From NCBI GenBank assembly GCA_947623455.1, contig OX392536.1, positions 39,933,465-39,997,464 on the forward strand: a stretch of 64,000 bases of DNA. Reading direction: 5' to 3'. Origin of the DNA: Mimachlamys varia (taxonomy: Eukaryota > Mollusca > Bivalvia > Pectinida > Pectinidae). Positions 1 to 11,132 of the stretch are shown piece after piece. Made by a program: the position numbers and the translations under genes. Position 1 is the first letter of the stretch. Each line of letters opens with the position of its first letter. Below the pieces are notes generated by a model that worked only from the letters and a program-made list of their open reading frames with translations, was not told where the DNA came from and made no database searches.

Positions 1-350
1 GGTAGATATACACACACAGGCAAATTGATATATATAAACATATAATTCACACACATACATACACATACAGACAAGCATGTGCACATGTAAGTACACATGG
101 ACATGCACTAATATTATGAACCATTACACAGGGGTTCATACATCCATGCACATACACATAAATCACACATGTACACATACATACCCTCACACACACATAC
201 ATTAGCACAAACACACGTGCACACACACATGTACACCTGCATGCACACAAACACACATACATGCATACACATGCATAGTGTCCATTAATTGCAGCAATGC
301 ACATGCGCATGCATGCATCAATGCACACACATGCCCACACATAAGTACTA
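1..350. repeat. CA-rich low-complexity tract (unit 1)
   Basis: Interrupted CACACA/ACATACAC/GCATGCAT runs. Long minus-strand reading frames here are Cys/Val/Met-rich low-complexity artefacts of TGTG repeats. It lies inside the LINE 3' UTR. Confidence 0.9.
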
Positions 351-577
351 GACCTTGTGTTTGTGTTTCCCAAGTTGTTATCTTTAAATAAATCTGTAAT
401 TTTCGGTATGCGTACAATTTGGAGTTCTTTTCTGGTACAGTATAAGGTGAATTTTATTAATAAATATACATGTGGTATACATTATGGGATAAAAAGCTTA
501 TATGGTGTATATAATGAACAGGCTTATTCATAGATTTGATAAATATTAATAATTTTTAATGAATATTAATGAATAAA

Positions 578-1097
578 TATCTCCCGCTTCGCCGCTTTGT
601 AATGAGGTAGTCAAATTTTAGGTAAAAAAAAAAAAAAAATATTCTGCAATGTATTGCTTAAAAATTGAACAGAGACAGTAGCCTTAAACATTAAAAATTG
701 ATAATACTTTTTACTGTGATTGCAAGGAAACATTAATCAAGGGGCCATAACTCTGTCAGATACACTCTGGAAAAAGTTGCAATCGAACGTGGCCTTGCTC
801 TTCAGGTAATTAATTTTATTACCAGGTTTCAAGAAAATAATATTATAATTGTTGCCATAATTGTACGGAAACAGACATTTTTTGACAATTAAAGGGCCAT
901 AACTCCGCCAACAAACATCTGCCAGAATCAGCGATCGAACTTGGGTTGAGCCCTTTAAGGATTTTACCGGATAATCGAAAATATTTGTTGTTGTTATTTC
1001 GCGGAGACGAAGTGTGATAGATTATAGATGGACATTCAGACAGACATACGGGCAAGCCCAAATTAGTATACCCCATTTCAGTGAGAGCGGGGGATGA
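578..1097. mobile_element. Possible MITE/SINE-like element nested in the LINE 3' UTR (unit 1, longest form)
   Basis: The segment starts with ATCTCCCGCTTCG and ends with GAGAGCGGGGGAT, loosely inverted ends. It contains two GGCCATAACTC phrases (744 and 894) of a kind I recall from bivalve repeats. Units 2 and 6 lack about 96 bp of its left part (13860-14296 and 58818-59255). No target duplication was identified, so the boundaries are tentative. Confidence 0.35.
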
Positions 1098-2459
1098 AAA
1101 GTTTATTATTTGACAACAGAAGCGTTTTATATATACTTCATGTGGACATGTATGTGCATTTACTCACGCACGCCTGTATATGCCAATATACATCTTACAA
1201 TCTTGTACAGTGATAAACATAATATACATTATACAATCTTGTACAGAGATCAACATTTAGATATAAACACAAATACTATACTAGAAACAAGTGTAAACAT
1301 GTAGCTTCTCACATTATTTAGAATAATGTTGTAGGGGTTGATAAATAATTTTTGTAAACATAAACATGTTTTTAGTCATCTAGATACAGTATGACCTGTC
1401 AAAAAAAAAGCCACTGGGACTAATTTATATGAGGTGGATGGGCGATGGCGAGACCAAAAAGACAAAGCTGGAACAGGCAGGGTTTCGGATTAGAGGGGGA
1501 CAAGTTTTGACAGGCAATACTGGATAAATATGTATTTTAATGTGTACTTACGTAATGATAGAATAAATGTATACGTACATATAATCAAGCTTGCTATTAC
1601 ATGTATACTTGTATGATATGAATCTAATAATAAAATGTTAATTGACCAATAAGTACGGATCTATCCATTGCCTTTTGTGTATAGGTAATTTAGTTTGAGG
1701 ACTAAGTAAAAAGGTTTTTCCATTCGTCCCAAATTTTGTTGAATTCTTGAATTTGCATATTTTGTTGTGATAACGTCTTTTGATGAATAAATGTTTGAGT
1801 TAGATTCCGCTGTAGGCCAGTTATTGAGAGATTTCCTGTTTTCTTTGCATTTGAGAATATGTAGTATTTGGTATATATGATGATGGTATTAATTGGTTTG
1901 GTTTTATTAGTGTCTCCTATGCACCCAAATAGAACTGTACTTATATTAAGGTCGATTGTTTTACCCAGTTTATGATGTATCCATTTTTTTAGATTTCCCC
2001 ATAGATGTTGGGTGTTGGTGCAGTTCCAAAATAAATGGTCAATTTTTTTCAGGTTGTGCCTTACAGAGTGAGCAAATGTCACAGTTTTTGATACCAATTG
2101 TTTTTAAATATGAATTGGTGGTAATGATCCGGTTCAAAATTTTATATTGGAACCACTGGATTTTTGTTTCTTTTGTGATTTGGAATTGTATTTTATATAT
2201 TCGATTAAAATTAAGGGAACTAAATCTATCATCTGATTTCCATTTTTGTTCTGCTGTATTTTGAAATGAATTATGTTTATTCATAAGTACTGTGTAAAAA
2301 TCTTTACTTCCCTTACCAGATTTAAAGATTATTTGTAGATGAAATGGGATGAATGGTCTTGGGTGGTTGTTTTCTGATATTGATAAATCTATATTGAGTG
2401 TACGTGCAAGGGTATGCATTATGTTTAATATTGATATAAAATGCAGTTCAGCCCCCAAA

Positions 2460-4575
2460 ATAAAAAAAGATCTGTACTTACGAAAAAACTAAATCAGTAA
2501 ATAATATCCAAATGGGAGTGCGCAAATATTTTCATATAGTTATTTGAAACATTTCAAAAAAATGATACAAAGTTACTGCAATGTTCATAGAATGATAACC
2601 CAGTGTTAAAATTTCGATATTAATCTGTAAATCAGAGTACCAGGGAGAAACACAGTTACCCCCTCTAAAAAATGTCGTCCATTGAATGCTGTTTTCAGTT
2701 CAGGTAAAAGTAGTTACCTGTATCTCGTGGATGCAATATAGGGGGATTATCTTATATTAAAACGGTCATTTGTCATGTAAATGTAAGTTTCGTGTCAAAT
2801 AAATGTATAAAATTAAAATAATAACACCGACATATCGTAATTACATTTACGATACGGTTACCTAAATACTAATTAAGTTTGAGAAATGTATTTTGATACC
2901 CATGTGCCTCAACTACCTCACATGTTTACAATGGCAACAATTTACGCTAGCGATGAATCGGTAAAATCAGTGAGTTAATACCGTCCGATCCACGCGGAAG
3001 TGTATAATATATACCAATTCCATCAGAATTTATACAACACAAATTAAACTTTGTTGACAATTCTTGCATAATCATTAAATTGCCTGAAAAAACACCGCCG
3101 GAAGTGCCGAAGAACATTTTTTCACGTGCTATACATTTGCCCAAAAAAGGAAAATTGGTAATCTCTAAAAACAACTTATCGAGAGAGGAATGGGCAGTTT
3201 TTGCTTTGTGACGATACACCAAGTAACATTTACCTTAACTACATGCTTGAATCCTATTTAATTGTTAATTTTGTCGATGTTTAATCATGCCTCTAAGTCA
3301 GGCGTATGAATTTCTGAAAAAGTAAATAGTTCAAAATGGAGAGTAGAGGAGTATATTTCGCTACATGCAACGGGAAGATGTTTGATTTGAGAGATCTGAA
3401 CTAATGTCATAACTCGTCGTACCGCAGACGACAAGATTTTTGTTTTTGCTATACGGCGTGCCACACAATTTGATGATCGGCGATGGAAATTTCAAAAATT
3501 TGATCCAGATGTGATCGGTGTTCAGAATGTGCGTAAGTTGCCGTTCTTATGTGGAGTACGTTCTCTTATTCTGCGATTTTCAATTGAAAGGGAGATTTAT
3601 TCAAAAATCCAAGGCTCGTCTATCATTCTGTGAATATTAAAAAAAAAAACAAAAAATGATTTTCATTGTTTTTATTATCTTTCGCAATATTCTGAAAATG
3701 TGCACGCGTTTTTAGGCATATAACTTAAAATATAAGAAAAAACACCAAACATAGCAAAATATGGTTGAAATTATCGATTCTCCATCAGAAAATGTACTTT
3801 GTGGTCTACTTTGGTCATTTATTTTGCAGTATTCAGTAAAATAACAAGTTTTGGTAAAAACACCTCCGCCATATTGAATGTTCCTGTACCTAGTCCTTAA
3901 ACAATCTCATGACAACTGCCGGTGTCTCGTGAGTAAATACACACATGGTCAAGGTAGCAACACATTCCTGTATATACCTGTACTGTGGTCAATCTACGTG
4001 CATTGTCAGTTCAGTTTTACATGTTCCCTCAGTTTAACATAGCTGAATAGACATCGGTGCTTCAAAATCTAAAATATTTTTATTATTACATATTTAGATT
4101 GTATCTTATACTATAATTCAAATTGATGTCCGTTTATCCCACAGCGTACAAAGAGAATAATATCAGTGGACTTTTCAAGGTTAGTAAAACTGAGTGAGGA
4201 TCAATTACATTATCTTGACCGCACTCGATAAGACTGTTTGCATTCACATGAAGGTCAAGCGGTATGGTCAGATAAACCCCGTGGTCAGACACATGTCGTT
4301 TCTAGGTCGTCAAAACATTGGTCAGTAAATTCTGCCGAATTTGCAAAAGTTCAATATTCCTGTCCCGGTGCATTACACCGCAATATGTGCATGAGGTTCG
4401 AAAGATAATGACAAAAAGTGTTAAACATCACTCTACGTTACTTTCTATATTATGTCTCTCGTAACTATGACTCACGGCGTTAGTACACTTGACCAGTGGT
4501 CGAATCTTAAGATGTCCTACATGACCTTGTCCACCTACTTCTATAAGTTAAATAAACAGCATGTGATCCCCTCCC
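2460..4575. other. 5' flank of copy 1: no recognised gene
   Basis: It holds a 91-codon minus-strand open frame (2947-3222) of unknown nature, a plus-strand coding-like stretch (about 3440-3640) ending at an A-rich run, and AAGGTCA/TGACCTT half-sites near 4250 and 4521. It is conserved in all units. I see no splice-consistent gene. Confidence 0.6.
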
Positions 4576-4647
4576 CACGTGCCTGATAACCGAAGACAAG
4601 ACTTTATGTAACTTTATTTATTTATTTCACAATCCAACCTATATAAG
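4576..4647 (+). promoter_or_regulatory. Core promoter of copy 1 (E-box and TATA)
   Basis: A CACGTG E-box lies at 4576-4581 and a TATATAAG box at 4640-4647, with starts 64 bp apart. A start site about 30 bp downstream (near 4670) leaves a 5' UTR of about 20 nt before the ATG at 4690. It also falls after the in-frame ATG at 4663, which supports the choice of 4690. Confidence 0.7.
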
Positions 4648-4689
4648 GACCTGGCAATTCTGATGTGCCGGCAGCTACACGGAGTCATC

Positions 4690-7600
4690 ATGAAGGTATT
4701 GGCAGTCATCTCCCTTCTCGCTATAGTGTCTTCAGGGTATTGCCAGCAGGGCAACTTGGTGGAGCTTGCTGAACAGCTTGGCGCCAAGACTCTAGTGGAA
4801 CTAGTCAAGGAGGCTGGTCTTGCCGAGACCCTTTCAAGTGGAGGTACATTGCAGATCGACAACTTATTTATCTTAATTTCAATATTATAAACCTTCATTT
4901 AAATTTATACTGTTATAATTGTTTAATAATTGACAATTTCCTCATCCAAAACATGGATAGTATCATTGCTATATCCTTATATCGCCTGAGTTGTTAGATT
5001 TCATGAACCGTTTATAGCCATACATGTTTGTGTATATAGAGTGAGAGTGCCAAACACACTTGATTTCTGTAGTAAAAATGAATTATTTGCACCAACATAG
5101 AATAATGATATGTATATACATCAATGAGTATTATTGTTATAGATGCGTTTAATATGTCAATGATATCTTTACCGTCGTTATTGCTCAATGATACAATTGT
5201 ATTGCTCTATGACGAAGCTTTATGATACTTGTCTTTACAATGTTCCTCTGTTGTACAAAATTTGTCTTTACAATGCTACCTTTATTGTACGATATTCGTC
5301 TTACAATGTTGTCTCTGTTGTACAATACTTGTCTTACAATGTTGCCGCTGTTGTACAATACTTGTCTTACAATGTTGTCTCTGTTGTACAATACTTGTCT
5401 TACAATGTTGCCGCTGTTGTACAATACTTGTCTTACAATGTTGCCGCTGTTGTACGATATTTGTCTTACAATGTTGTCACTGTTGTACGATATTTGTCTT
5501 ACAATGTTGCCGCTGTTGTACGATATTTATCTTACAATGTTGTCACTGTTGTACAATACTTGTCTTACAATGTTGCCGCTGTTGTACGATATTTGTCTTA
5601 ATGTTGTCACTGTTGTACAATACTTGTCTTACAATGTTGTCTCTGTGGTACGATATTTGTTGTTTACAGTGTTGACTCTGTTGTGCGAGATTTGTTGTTT
5701 ACAATGTTGTCTCTGTTGTACGATATTTGTTGTTTACAATGTTGTCTCTGTTGTACGATATTTGTCTTACAATGTTGACTCTGTTGTACGATATTTGTCT
5801 TACAATGGTGTCTCTGTTGTACGATACTTGTCTTACAATGTTTTCTCTGTTGTACGATATTTGTTGTTTACAATGTTGTCCCTGTTGTGCGATATTTGTC
5901 TAACAATGTAACCTCTGTTGAACGGTTTCGCTTTTTATGCATTGCATATTAAGTCGTTTTGTTGAAGGCGTTTGTCAGACAAAATAATTATCCTGCATGT
6001 CGCTACAAAATACACAAGTCTATGTTGCTGCTATGCTGTAATCTGTCATTGCTGTGATATATACTCTTCTTCTGTGATATTCCCTACATGATATTCTGTG
6101 TTGCTCCTCCCCAGGTCCCTTCACTGTCATACATACTACACTTCTGTGGTATTCCCTACGCTATAGTCTTTGGTGCCCCTCCCCAGGTCCCTTCATTGCG
6201 ATACAAACTAAACATCTGTGATATTCCCTTCACGATATTCTGTGGTGTTCCTCCCCAGGTCCCTTCACTGTGACACATACTATACTTCTGTGATATTCTC
6301 TACACGATATTCTGTGTTGTTCCTCCCCAGATCCCTTCGCTGTCATTCCTACTATACTTCTGTGATATTCTCTACACGATATTCTGTTGTGTTTCTCCCC
6401 AGGTCCCTTCACTGTCTTCGGTCCCACGGATGATGCCTTCACCAAGTTGCCACGCGTTATTATTGATTACCTGAAAAAGAACAAGACAGCGTTACAGGAT
6501 GTCCTCAAATACCACGTGGTCAGTGGAAAGGTGTACTCCTCTCAGCTGTCTAATGAACTCCAGGCTGCCTCTCTTTTGGCTCCAGCCAAGATCAGGATCA
6601 ATATTTACCAGGGTGGCAAGGTAAGTCACCTGTTTCACTAAATAGCGGTTCAGGGGTAAGTTTTTCTACATTAGGACCTGCTGTCAAGACGTCCAAGGCT
6701 ATGGAAACTGATTGCAAAAAATATTTACTTGAACTTTTATTTATCCATCAACATTTCATTATTAATAAGGACTAAAGATTACTTTAAAGAAACAAAAGAC
6801 ATATTCTAAGGCACCTGCTTGTCAAGACGTTTTAGCTGTTAGATGATTCAACGTCGTCAGTGATTTTTTATTCATAAATCAAGAGATCAATTTTTCTGTA
6901 TAAAAACAGTAAAAGAAGAAGTCGTGTGTTAATACGTGTTCAGACTTGATATTAGTGAAGTTACCTTGAGTATTGTGTATGACATTAAACTTTATTCCAC
7001 GGTGCCTCAGGTGGTGACTGCTGACGGCTCGCCAATTGTGAAGGTTGACCAGAACGCTACTAACGGTGTGATCCACGTGGTAGATCGTGTCATGTTTCCC
7101 ATCCCGATCGAGTCAATGGTGGAAAGAGTGATGGCCGATCGTCAGCTCAAAACTCTTCTCACTGCCGTTACTGCTGCCGGTATAGGTGGCGCTCTCGGTG
7201 GTAAGTCTTCTGGGAAAGATTGGGTCTGGTTGCGCTGTCGGCAATGAGTCCACAGTGGCCAGAGATGGGGCACACACGAAAAGTACCGTTATGTAACATT
7301 GTGACACTAAATCCCAAAAGTCAGAGAACTTTGAATTTTACAGTTGGAAATCTATTTTTTTCGGAAATAGTCTTAATACAACCTTACCAATCTTTAGTTC
7401 GCCATGGTTTCCTAACTTTATTTGGTTTTTGTTTCTGCATAGCCGACGGTCTGACCCTCTTTGCTCCAACAGACAAAGCCTTCGCCAAGCTTCCAGCTGG
7501 CACACTGAACAACCTACTAAAGAACAAGACTGCTCTGACAGGTAAAGATTGGTCTTTTTTACACGTTCTAGTGGTTATCTGCAGCGCTGATAATGAAATA

Positions 7601-8381
7601 AATGCAGGTCTAAACTCAAAATAATAAAGTCACGGAGATCTGCACATGCACTGATGTCCTTGGTTAGTTTTCTTTGTTCATGTTTTGTCCCTAGTTCAAT
7701 CGATTTTGAGTACGGATTAAGGTTTTGTTCACGCTTCAGTATTCTATGATATTTTTAATAGTTGTTAGATACGTTAAACCACTCATGTGTTTTTGATTTG
7801 TACAGACGTACTGACATACCACGTTGTCAAGGGAACAGCCTTCAGCGCAGGTCTGACTAACGGCGAGAAGGTCGCCACTCTGGAGGGCAAGGATGTATCC
7901 TTCACTCTGGAAAACGGTCAGTTTCTTGTGATCAGCTGTAATGGGAATCGTTAACTTTGCTTTGTTTTATACACCGATTAAACTGTCAACGTTGTCTATC
8001 ACAATATATTAAGGCAATTATATCGTCGTTAAATACGCTTCTCAGAGAATGAAATAAAACCCCAAAACAAACAAACAAAAATTTGCTGATCATGATAAAT
8101 ATTTTTTTTTCACTTGTGTACACTTATGGTGGACCTGCACACATACAAAATGTACAACACCATGCAATGTCTGTTTGAACTAAGTCTAAAATAATAAAAC
8201 GTTCTAGTCGAGGAAAGTTAGCTGTTATAGCAATGCCTGTTTTGTTTTCACAGGTAGGGTAAAGGTAGATAATGCCATGGTCATCCGTGCTGATGACGCC
8301 GTTAGCAACGGAGTTATCCACGTCATCGACAGCGTCCTTCTCCCGCCACAATACAGACGTCACTCCCGACTGTTTAACTGA
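4690..8381 (+). CDS. Secreted two-FAS1-domain (fasciclin/TGFBI-like) protein, copy 1
   Basis: The coding exons are 4690-4843, 6403-6620, 7011-7200, 7443-7541, 7806-7916 and 8254-8381, all with GT-AG introns, giving 299 residues. The ATG at 4690 was chosen because it opens a signal peptide ([18 protein letters not shown], cleavage near residues 18-19). FAS1-1 spans about 21-154, with the H1 motif at 54-64, YH at 88-89 and H2 (NGVIHVVD) at 142-149. FAS1-2 spans about 157-288, with H1 at 191-201, YH at 225-226 and NGVIHVID at 276-283. N-x-T sequons lie at 78, 139 and 215. There is no RGD, membrane segment or GPI-type tail. FAS1 proteins are typically extracellular adhesion or matrix proteins, and YH motifs bind integrins in TGFBI. 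A matrix role here is inferred by family. Splice phases are 1,0,1,1,1. Copy-specific residues are V70, I157, R259 and H294. Confidence 0.92.
5218..5920 (+). repeat. 33/35-bp minisatellite in intron 1 of copy 1 (about 21 units)
   Basis: The unit is about 33 bp: TTGTCTCTGTTGTACGATAT followed by TTGTCTTACAATG. Internal variants read TTGCCGCTG, TTGTCACTG or TTGTCTCTG. A 35-bp form with TTGTTGTTTACAATG dominates the 3' part. Because 33 is a multiple of three, several frames on both strands stay open by chance; these ORFs are not genes. Confidence 0.95.
6070..6402 (+). repeat. 72-bp repeat carrying decoy 3' splice sites, copy 1
   Basis: CTCCCCAG-type acceptors end at 6114, 6186, 6258, 6330 and 6402, exactly 72 bp apart. 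The last is the real exon 2 acceptor. Each decoy is followed by a copy of the first 10-14 nt of exon 2 (GTCCCTTCACTGT). All decoys keep the exon 2 frame, but each path meets an in-frame TGA (for example at 6363) before the real exon. A TACTATAC branch-point-like string sits in some units. Confidence 0.9.
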
Positions 8382-8465
8382 TCATCAATCATAATCACTT
8401 GCTAGGTGTCCATTTCATGTATATAGTATCATTGATTTGTTACTGATGTGTTGTTTTAGGAGAGA

Positions 8466-8471
8466 AATAAA
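8466..8471 (+). terminator. Poly(A) signal of copy 1
   Basis: AATAAA lies 85 bp after the stop codon and is followed by T/G-rich DNA (TATTTTGTTG). This gives a 3' UTR of roughly 100-110 nt. Confidence 0.75.
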
Positions 8472-8749
8472 ATATTTTGTTGATAAAACTCTTCAATCTG
8501 TTTTGATTACCTGTGTTTCCTAAATGTGAAGTGGGGGTATCAACTACTGGTTGTACCGGTAATGAAATCTTGGTCTTAACTTTAAAACAGATTAATACGT
8601 AGATAAAATTTCATGTAAAGCGTAGCCTGTAAAGCTACCATAAAAGAAGCAAATCGTAGTATTTAAATATTTGTATAAGGTATATCAAAATAGTTTTTTT
8701 TTTTTTTTGTATTTGATTCATCTTATATTTACATACACTCTTTCTACTA

Positions 8750-9170
8750 ACTGTGTCGGGCTTTATCCAAGGAACATTTCAGCCAAATATCATGCTTCTA
8801 GAGCTTTTGGTATTTCAGAAGAAATCGTTTAAAGGTATAAAATGTATGACCCCTATGACCTGTCATTTGCAAATTTTGCTCGGCTTTTTCCAAGGAAGAT
8901 ACCAGCCAAATAGTATGTCTCTAATCCTTTTGGTTTATTAGAGGAAGTCGTTTAAAACCCATAACAAATTTCACCTCTGTGACTCTGAGTATGGATCAAG
9001 GTCATTTCTTTTCTCGACTTTGTCAGGGTTCATCCAAAGGATCTTTCAGCCAAATATCATGCTTCTAGGGCTTCTTGTATTTCAGAAGAAGTGGTTTGAA
9101 AGTTTTAACAGATTTGACTTATATGACCTGTCATTTGCAAATTTTGCTCGGCTTTTTCGCACGATATTAT
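8750..9170. repeat. Direct repeats of 120-145 bp downstream of copy 1 (three units)
   Basis: The phrase CCAAGGAACATTTCAGCCAA recurs in diverged form at 8767, 8890 and 9033. The first and third units both end in GACCTGTCATTTGCAAATTT followed by TGCTCGGCTTTTTC. No coding function is seen. Confidence 0.8.
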
Positions 9171-9477
9171 GGAGGACAAAGCAAACAGTGTGTCTATCTT
9201 CTATCACTTAACATCAATCGATACATAAACGTCATCCGATCATGGACACATGCCCACAAAGTCACGGACAACAAGTGACTTATCATCAGAGCTGCCCCAT
9301 CTCCAAAGATCATCAAATATAATCGAACAAAATTGGAGGAAATATTGGGGAAAACTTGCATCCGATAATACATCCCTGCATAACATGATTACCCAGTGTC
9401 TGTCGATAAACTGTAGACTGGTTGGCTACTCTATGTAATCAGTATTTATACTGGCTAATGTTAACTAACGACACAAG

Positions 9478-10850
9478 CATTCGAGAGATGCAGGTTGATC
9501 AGGACTATGGTCAAGTCTTAGGATCGCCATCATTTTGAGGACTTAATGTTTATTTGGATGTAAAAAAGATTTTCATGGCTGTCGTTGTATATTAAGCAGA
9601 AAACGCTTACTTTTCCGAAACACCTGGTCTTATATTGTTGTACTTTTACAAGTGAATATTTCCCTTGCTCATATTTTGCCCCAGGTTTAATCGATTTTGA
9701 GATCGGATTATGATTTTGTTCACGCCTTAGTATTCTCTATTTTTTTTTTAAATGTTACCCAAGTGCAAGCTTTACATCTGTATGACATTGTTGCAGTCTG
9801 GAAGTTTTCCAATGTTCAATTTTAGTACTTAGCAAAACTATGCAGACACTAAATTTGGTGTCAATTTCAAGGACACAAAGAAACAATGTACTCAGATATC
9901 GAAATTATCTTTGCTTGAAGAAAACCACAAAGCATCAATAGACATGCAGTTAACACTTAATTCATTCAATATTGACAATTTTTCAAATTCAGCAATAAAG
10001 TTTATCAGAAATCACTATATCAAAAGGAGATGTAGGTGTACAACATATAAAATTAACAGGTCAAAATCCAAATATTACATTTTATATAAAAAAAAACAAA
10101 TCTCAGTTCATGATTCCTTGACCAGTCATCAATCCTTATGAGTATTCATAGAACCCAAGAACAACTATTTATTGCCGTACAAGAAATTTAACTAATTTAA
10201 CTAAGGTTACAAGAAGCTTTTTGTTGACAAAAAGGGCCTGCTCATAGCTATAGCTATCTGTCATAAAGTCCCTATAGAAAATAGATATTCAGGAACTGTC
10301 ACTTCATCCCAGGTCAATATTTTTTTCTCAATCTTATGAAACATAATGAATTTAAACTTCACACTAAAATATTCTTAAAATTTAACTCCACTTTTAAAAA
10401 GGTCAAATCATATCCTAATTATGAAACAATTAATAGATCCGTTTACAAATTAACAACACATGGATTCGAGAGATGCTGGTTGATCAGATCTATGGGCAAG
10501 TTTTATGGTCGCCATCTTTGTCTCATTGAAATTATTTTGTATCTTTGTGTGATTTGAAAAAGGCGGTTTTTGAGTATGGTCATTAGTATGCTTACTTGTT
10601 GCGATTGACAATGACTCGGACTCATATCGAGGACTTGATGTTTACTTGGATGTGTCCAAGATTTACATTGCGGGTGTCGTCGATGAAGCAGAAGACGCTT
10701 CCTCTTCCGGAACACCTGGTCTTATTCTCTTGTACTTTTATAAGGGTCTCCATGTAAATATTTCCTTTCATATTTTGCCCCTGGTTTAATCGATTTTGAG
10801 TTCGGATAATGATTTTGTAAACGCTGGGGTATTCTCTAATTTATTTTCTA
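9478..10850. repeat. Pair of diverged direct modules in the 1-2 intergenic region
   Basis: Module a (about 9478-9746) and module b (about 10462-10850) share CGAGAGATGC-GGTTGATCAG, GAAACACCTGGTCTTAT-like, CTTGTACTTTTA-like and AATCGATTTTGAG blocks in the same order. The last block also occurs in intron 4 (7695-7745). The 700 bp between the modules hold no recognised gene. Probably remnants of one dispersed element. Confidence 0.65.
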
Positions 10851-10940
10851 TGAGTGCTAATGCACCTCCTCCTGCAACCATAAAACGCTTTCACCATTGA
10901 ATCCATAACAGGGTTGACAAATACGGTACACACAATGACA

Positions 10941-11132
10941 AAATCAATTTCAGGGTGGACTAATAAGGTATAGGTATGGCAGCGTCACACACTTCGACAA
11001 TATATATATCAGAATGGACCAATAATATACATGTAGAGTATAACAGCGTCATACACGATGACAAAAATATGTATCAGGATGGACCAATAAGGTAAAGGTA
11101 TGACAGCTTCACAACAATGGTAAATGTATATA
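10941..11132. repeat. Tandem repeat of about 60 bp, 1-2 intergenic (about 3 units)
   Basis: TCAG-GTGGACTAATAAGGTA, TCAGAATGGACCAATAATAT and TCAGGATGGACCAATAAGGT start successive units, each followed by a GGCAGCGTCAC-type block. Confidence 0.75.

Larger units (their letters stand above)
1..2427 (-). mobile_element. 5'-truncated LINE insertion upstream of copy 1 (3' end cut by window start)
   Basis: On the minus strand, 2416 down to about 1702 encodes the C-terminal end of a non-LTR retrotransposon ORF2, with a CxxC...HLFxxC...LW zinc-knuckle segment as in L1/Tx1-like elements. A seventh T in the run at 2042-2048 (six in the other copies) shifts the frame. The rest, down to position 1, is 3' UTR including a CA-rich tract. 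The 5' end abuts CATTATGTTTA (2417-2427), one of the flanking 11-bp direct repeats. The poly(T) end lies before the window. Confidence 0.8.

Noticed and set aside
47..417. Cys/Val/Met-rich minus-strand frames (also near 13342-13713 and 58300-58671)
   Set aside because: Low-complexity translation of CA/TG-rich repeat in the LINE 3' UTR.
4663..4689. ATG at 4663 as the true start
   Set aside because: It is too close to the TATA box to be in the transcript, and the ATG at 4690 gives a clean signal peptide.
4614..4898. 94-codon minus-strand frame opposite exon 1
   Set aside because: Shadow of exon 1; it is kept open only because exon 1 is conserved.
5185..5911. Several long open frames on both strands with 11-residue repeats
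   Set aside because: They come from the 33-bp minisatellite: a unit divisible by three keeps frames open. The region lies inside intron 1 between a good donor and acceptor.
5218..5920. CRISPR-like array of regular 33-bp units
   Set aside because: There are no unique spacers, the units are contiguous and variable, and the DNA is eukaryotic.
6218..6445. Frames with a 24-residue repeat on both strands before exon 2
   Set aside because: They come from the 72-bp decoy-acceptor repeat (24 codons) and sit within intron 1.
9911..10141. Short plus-strand frames in the intergenic modules (also near 10336)
   Set aside because: AT-driven Lys/Asn/Ile-rich frames without splice context; broken in some copies, for example at 32930 and 44510.
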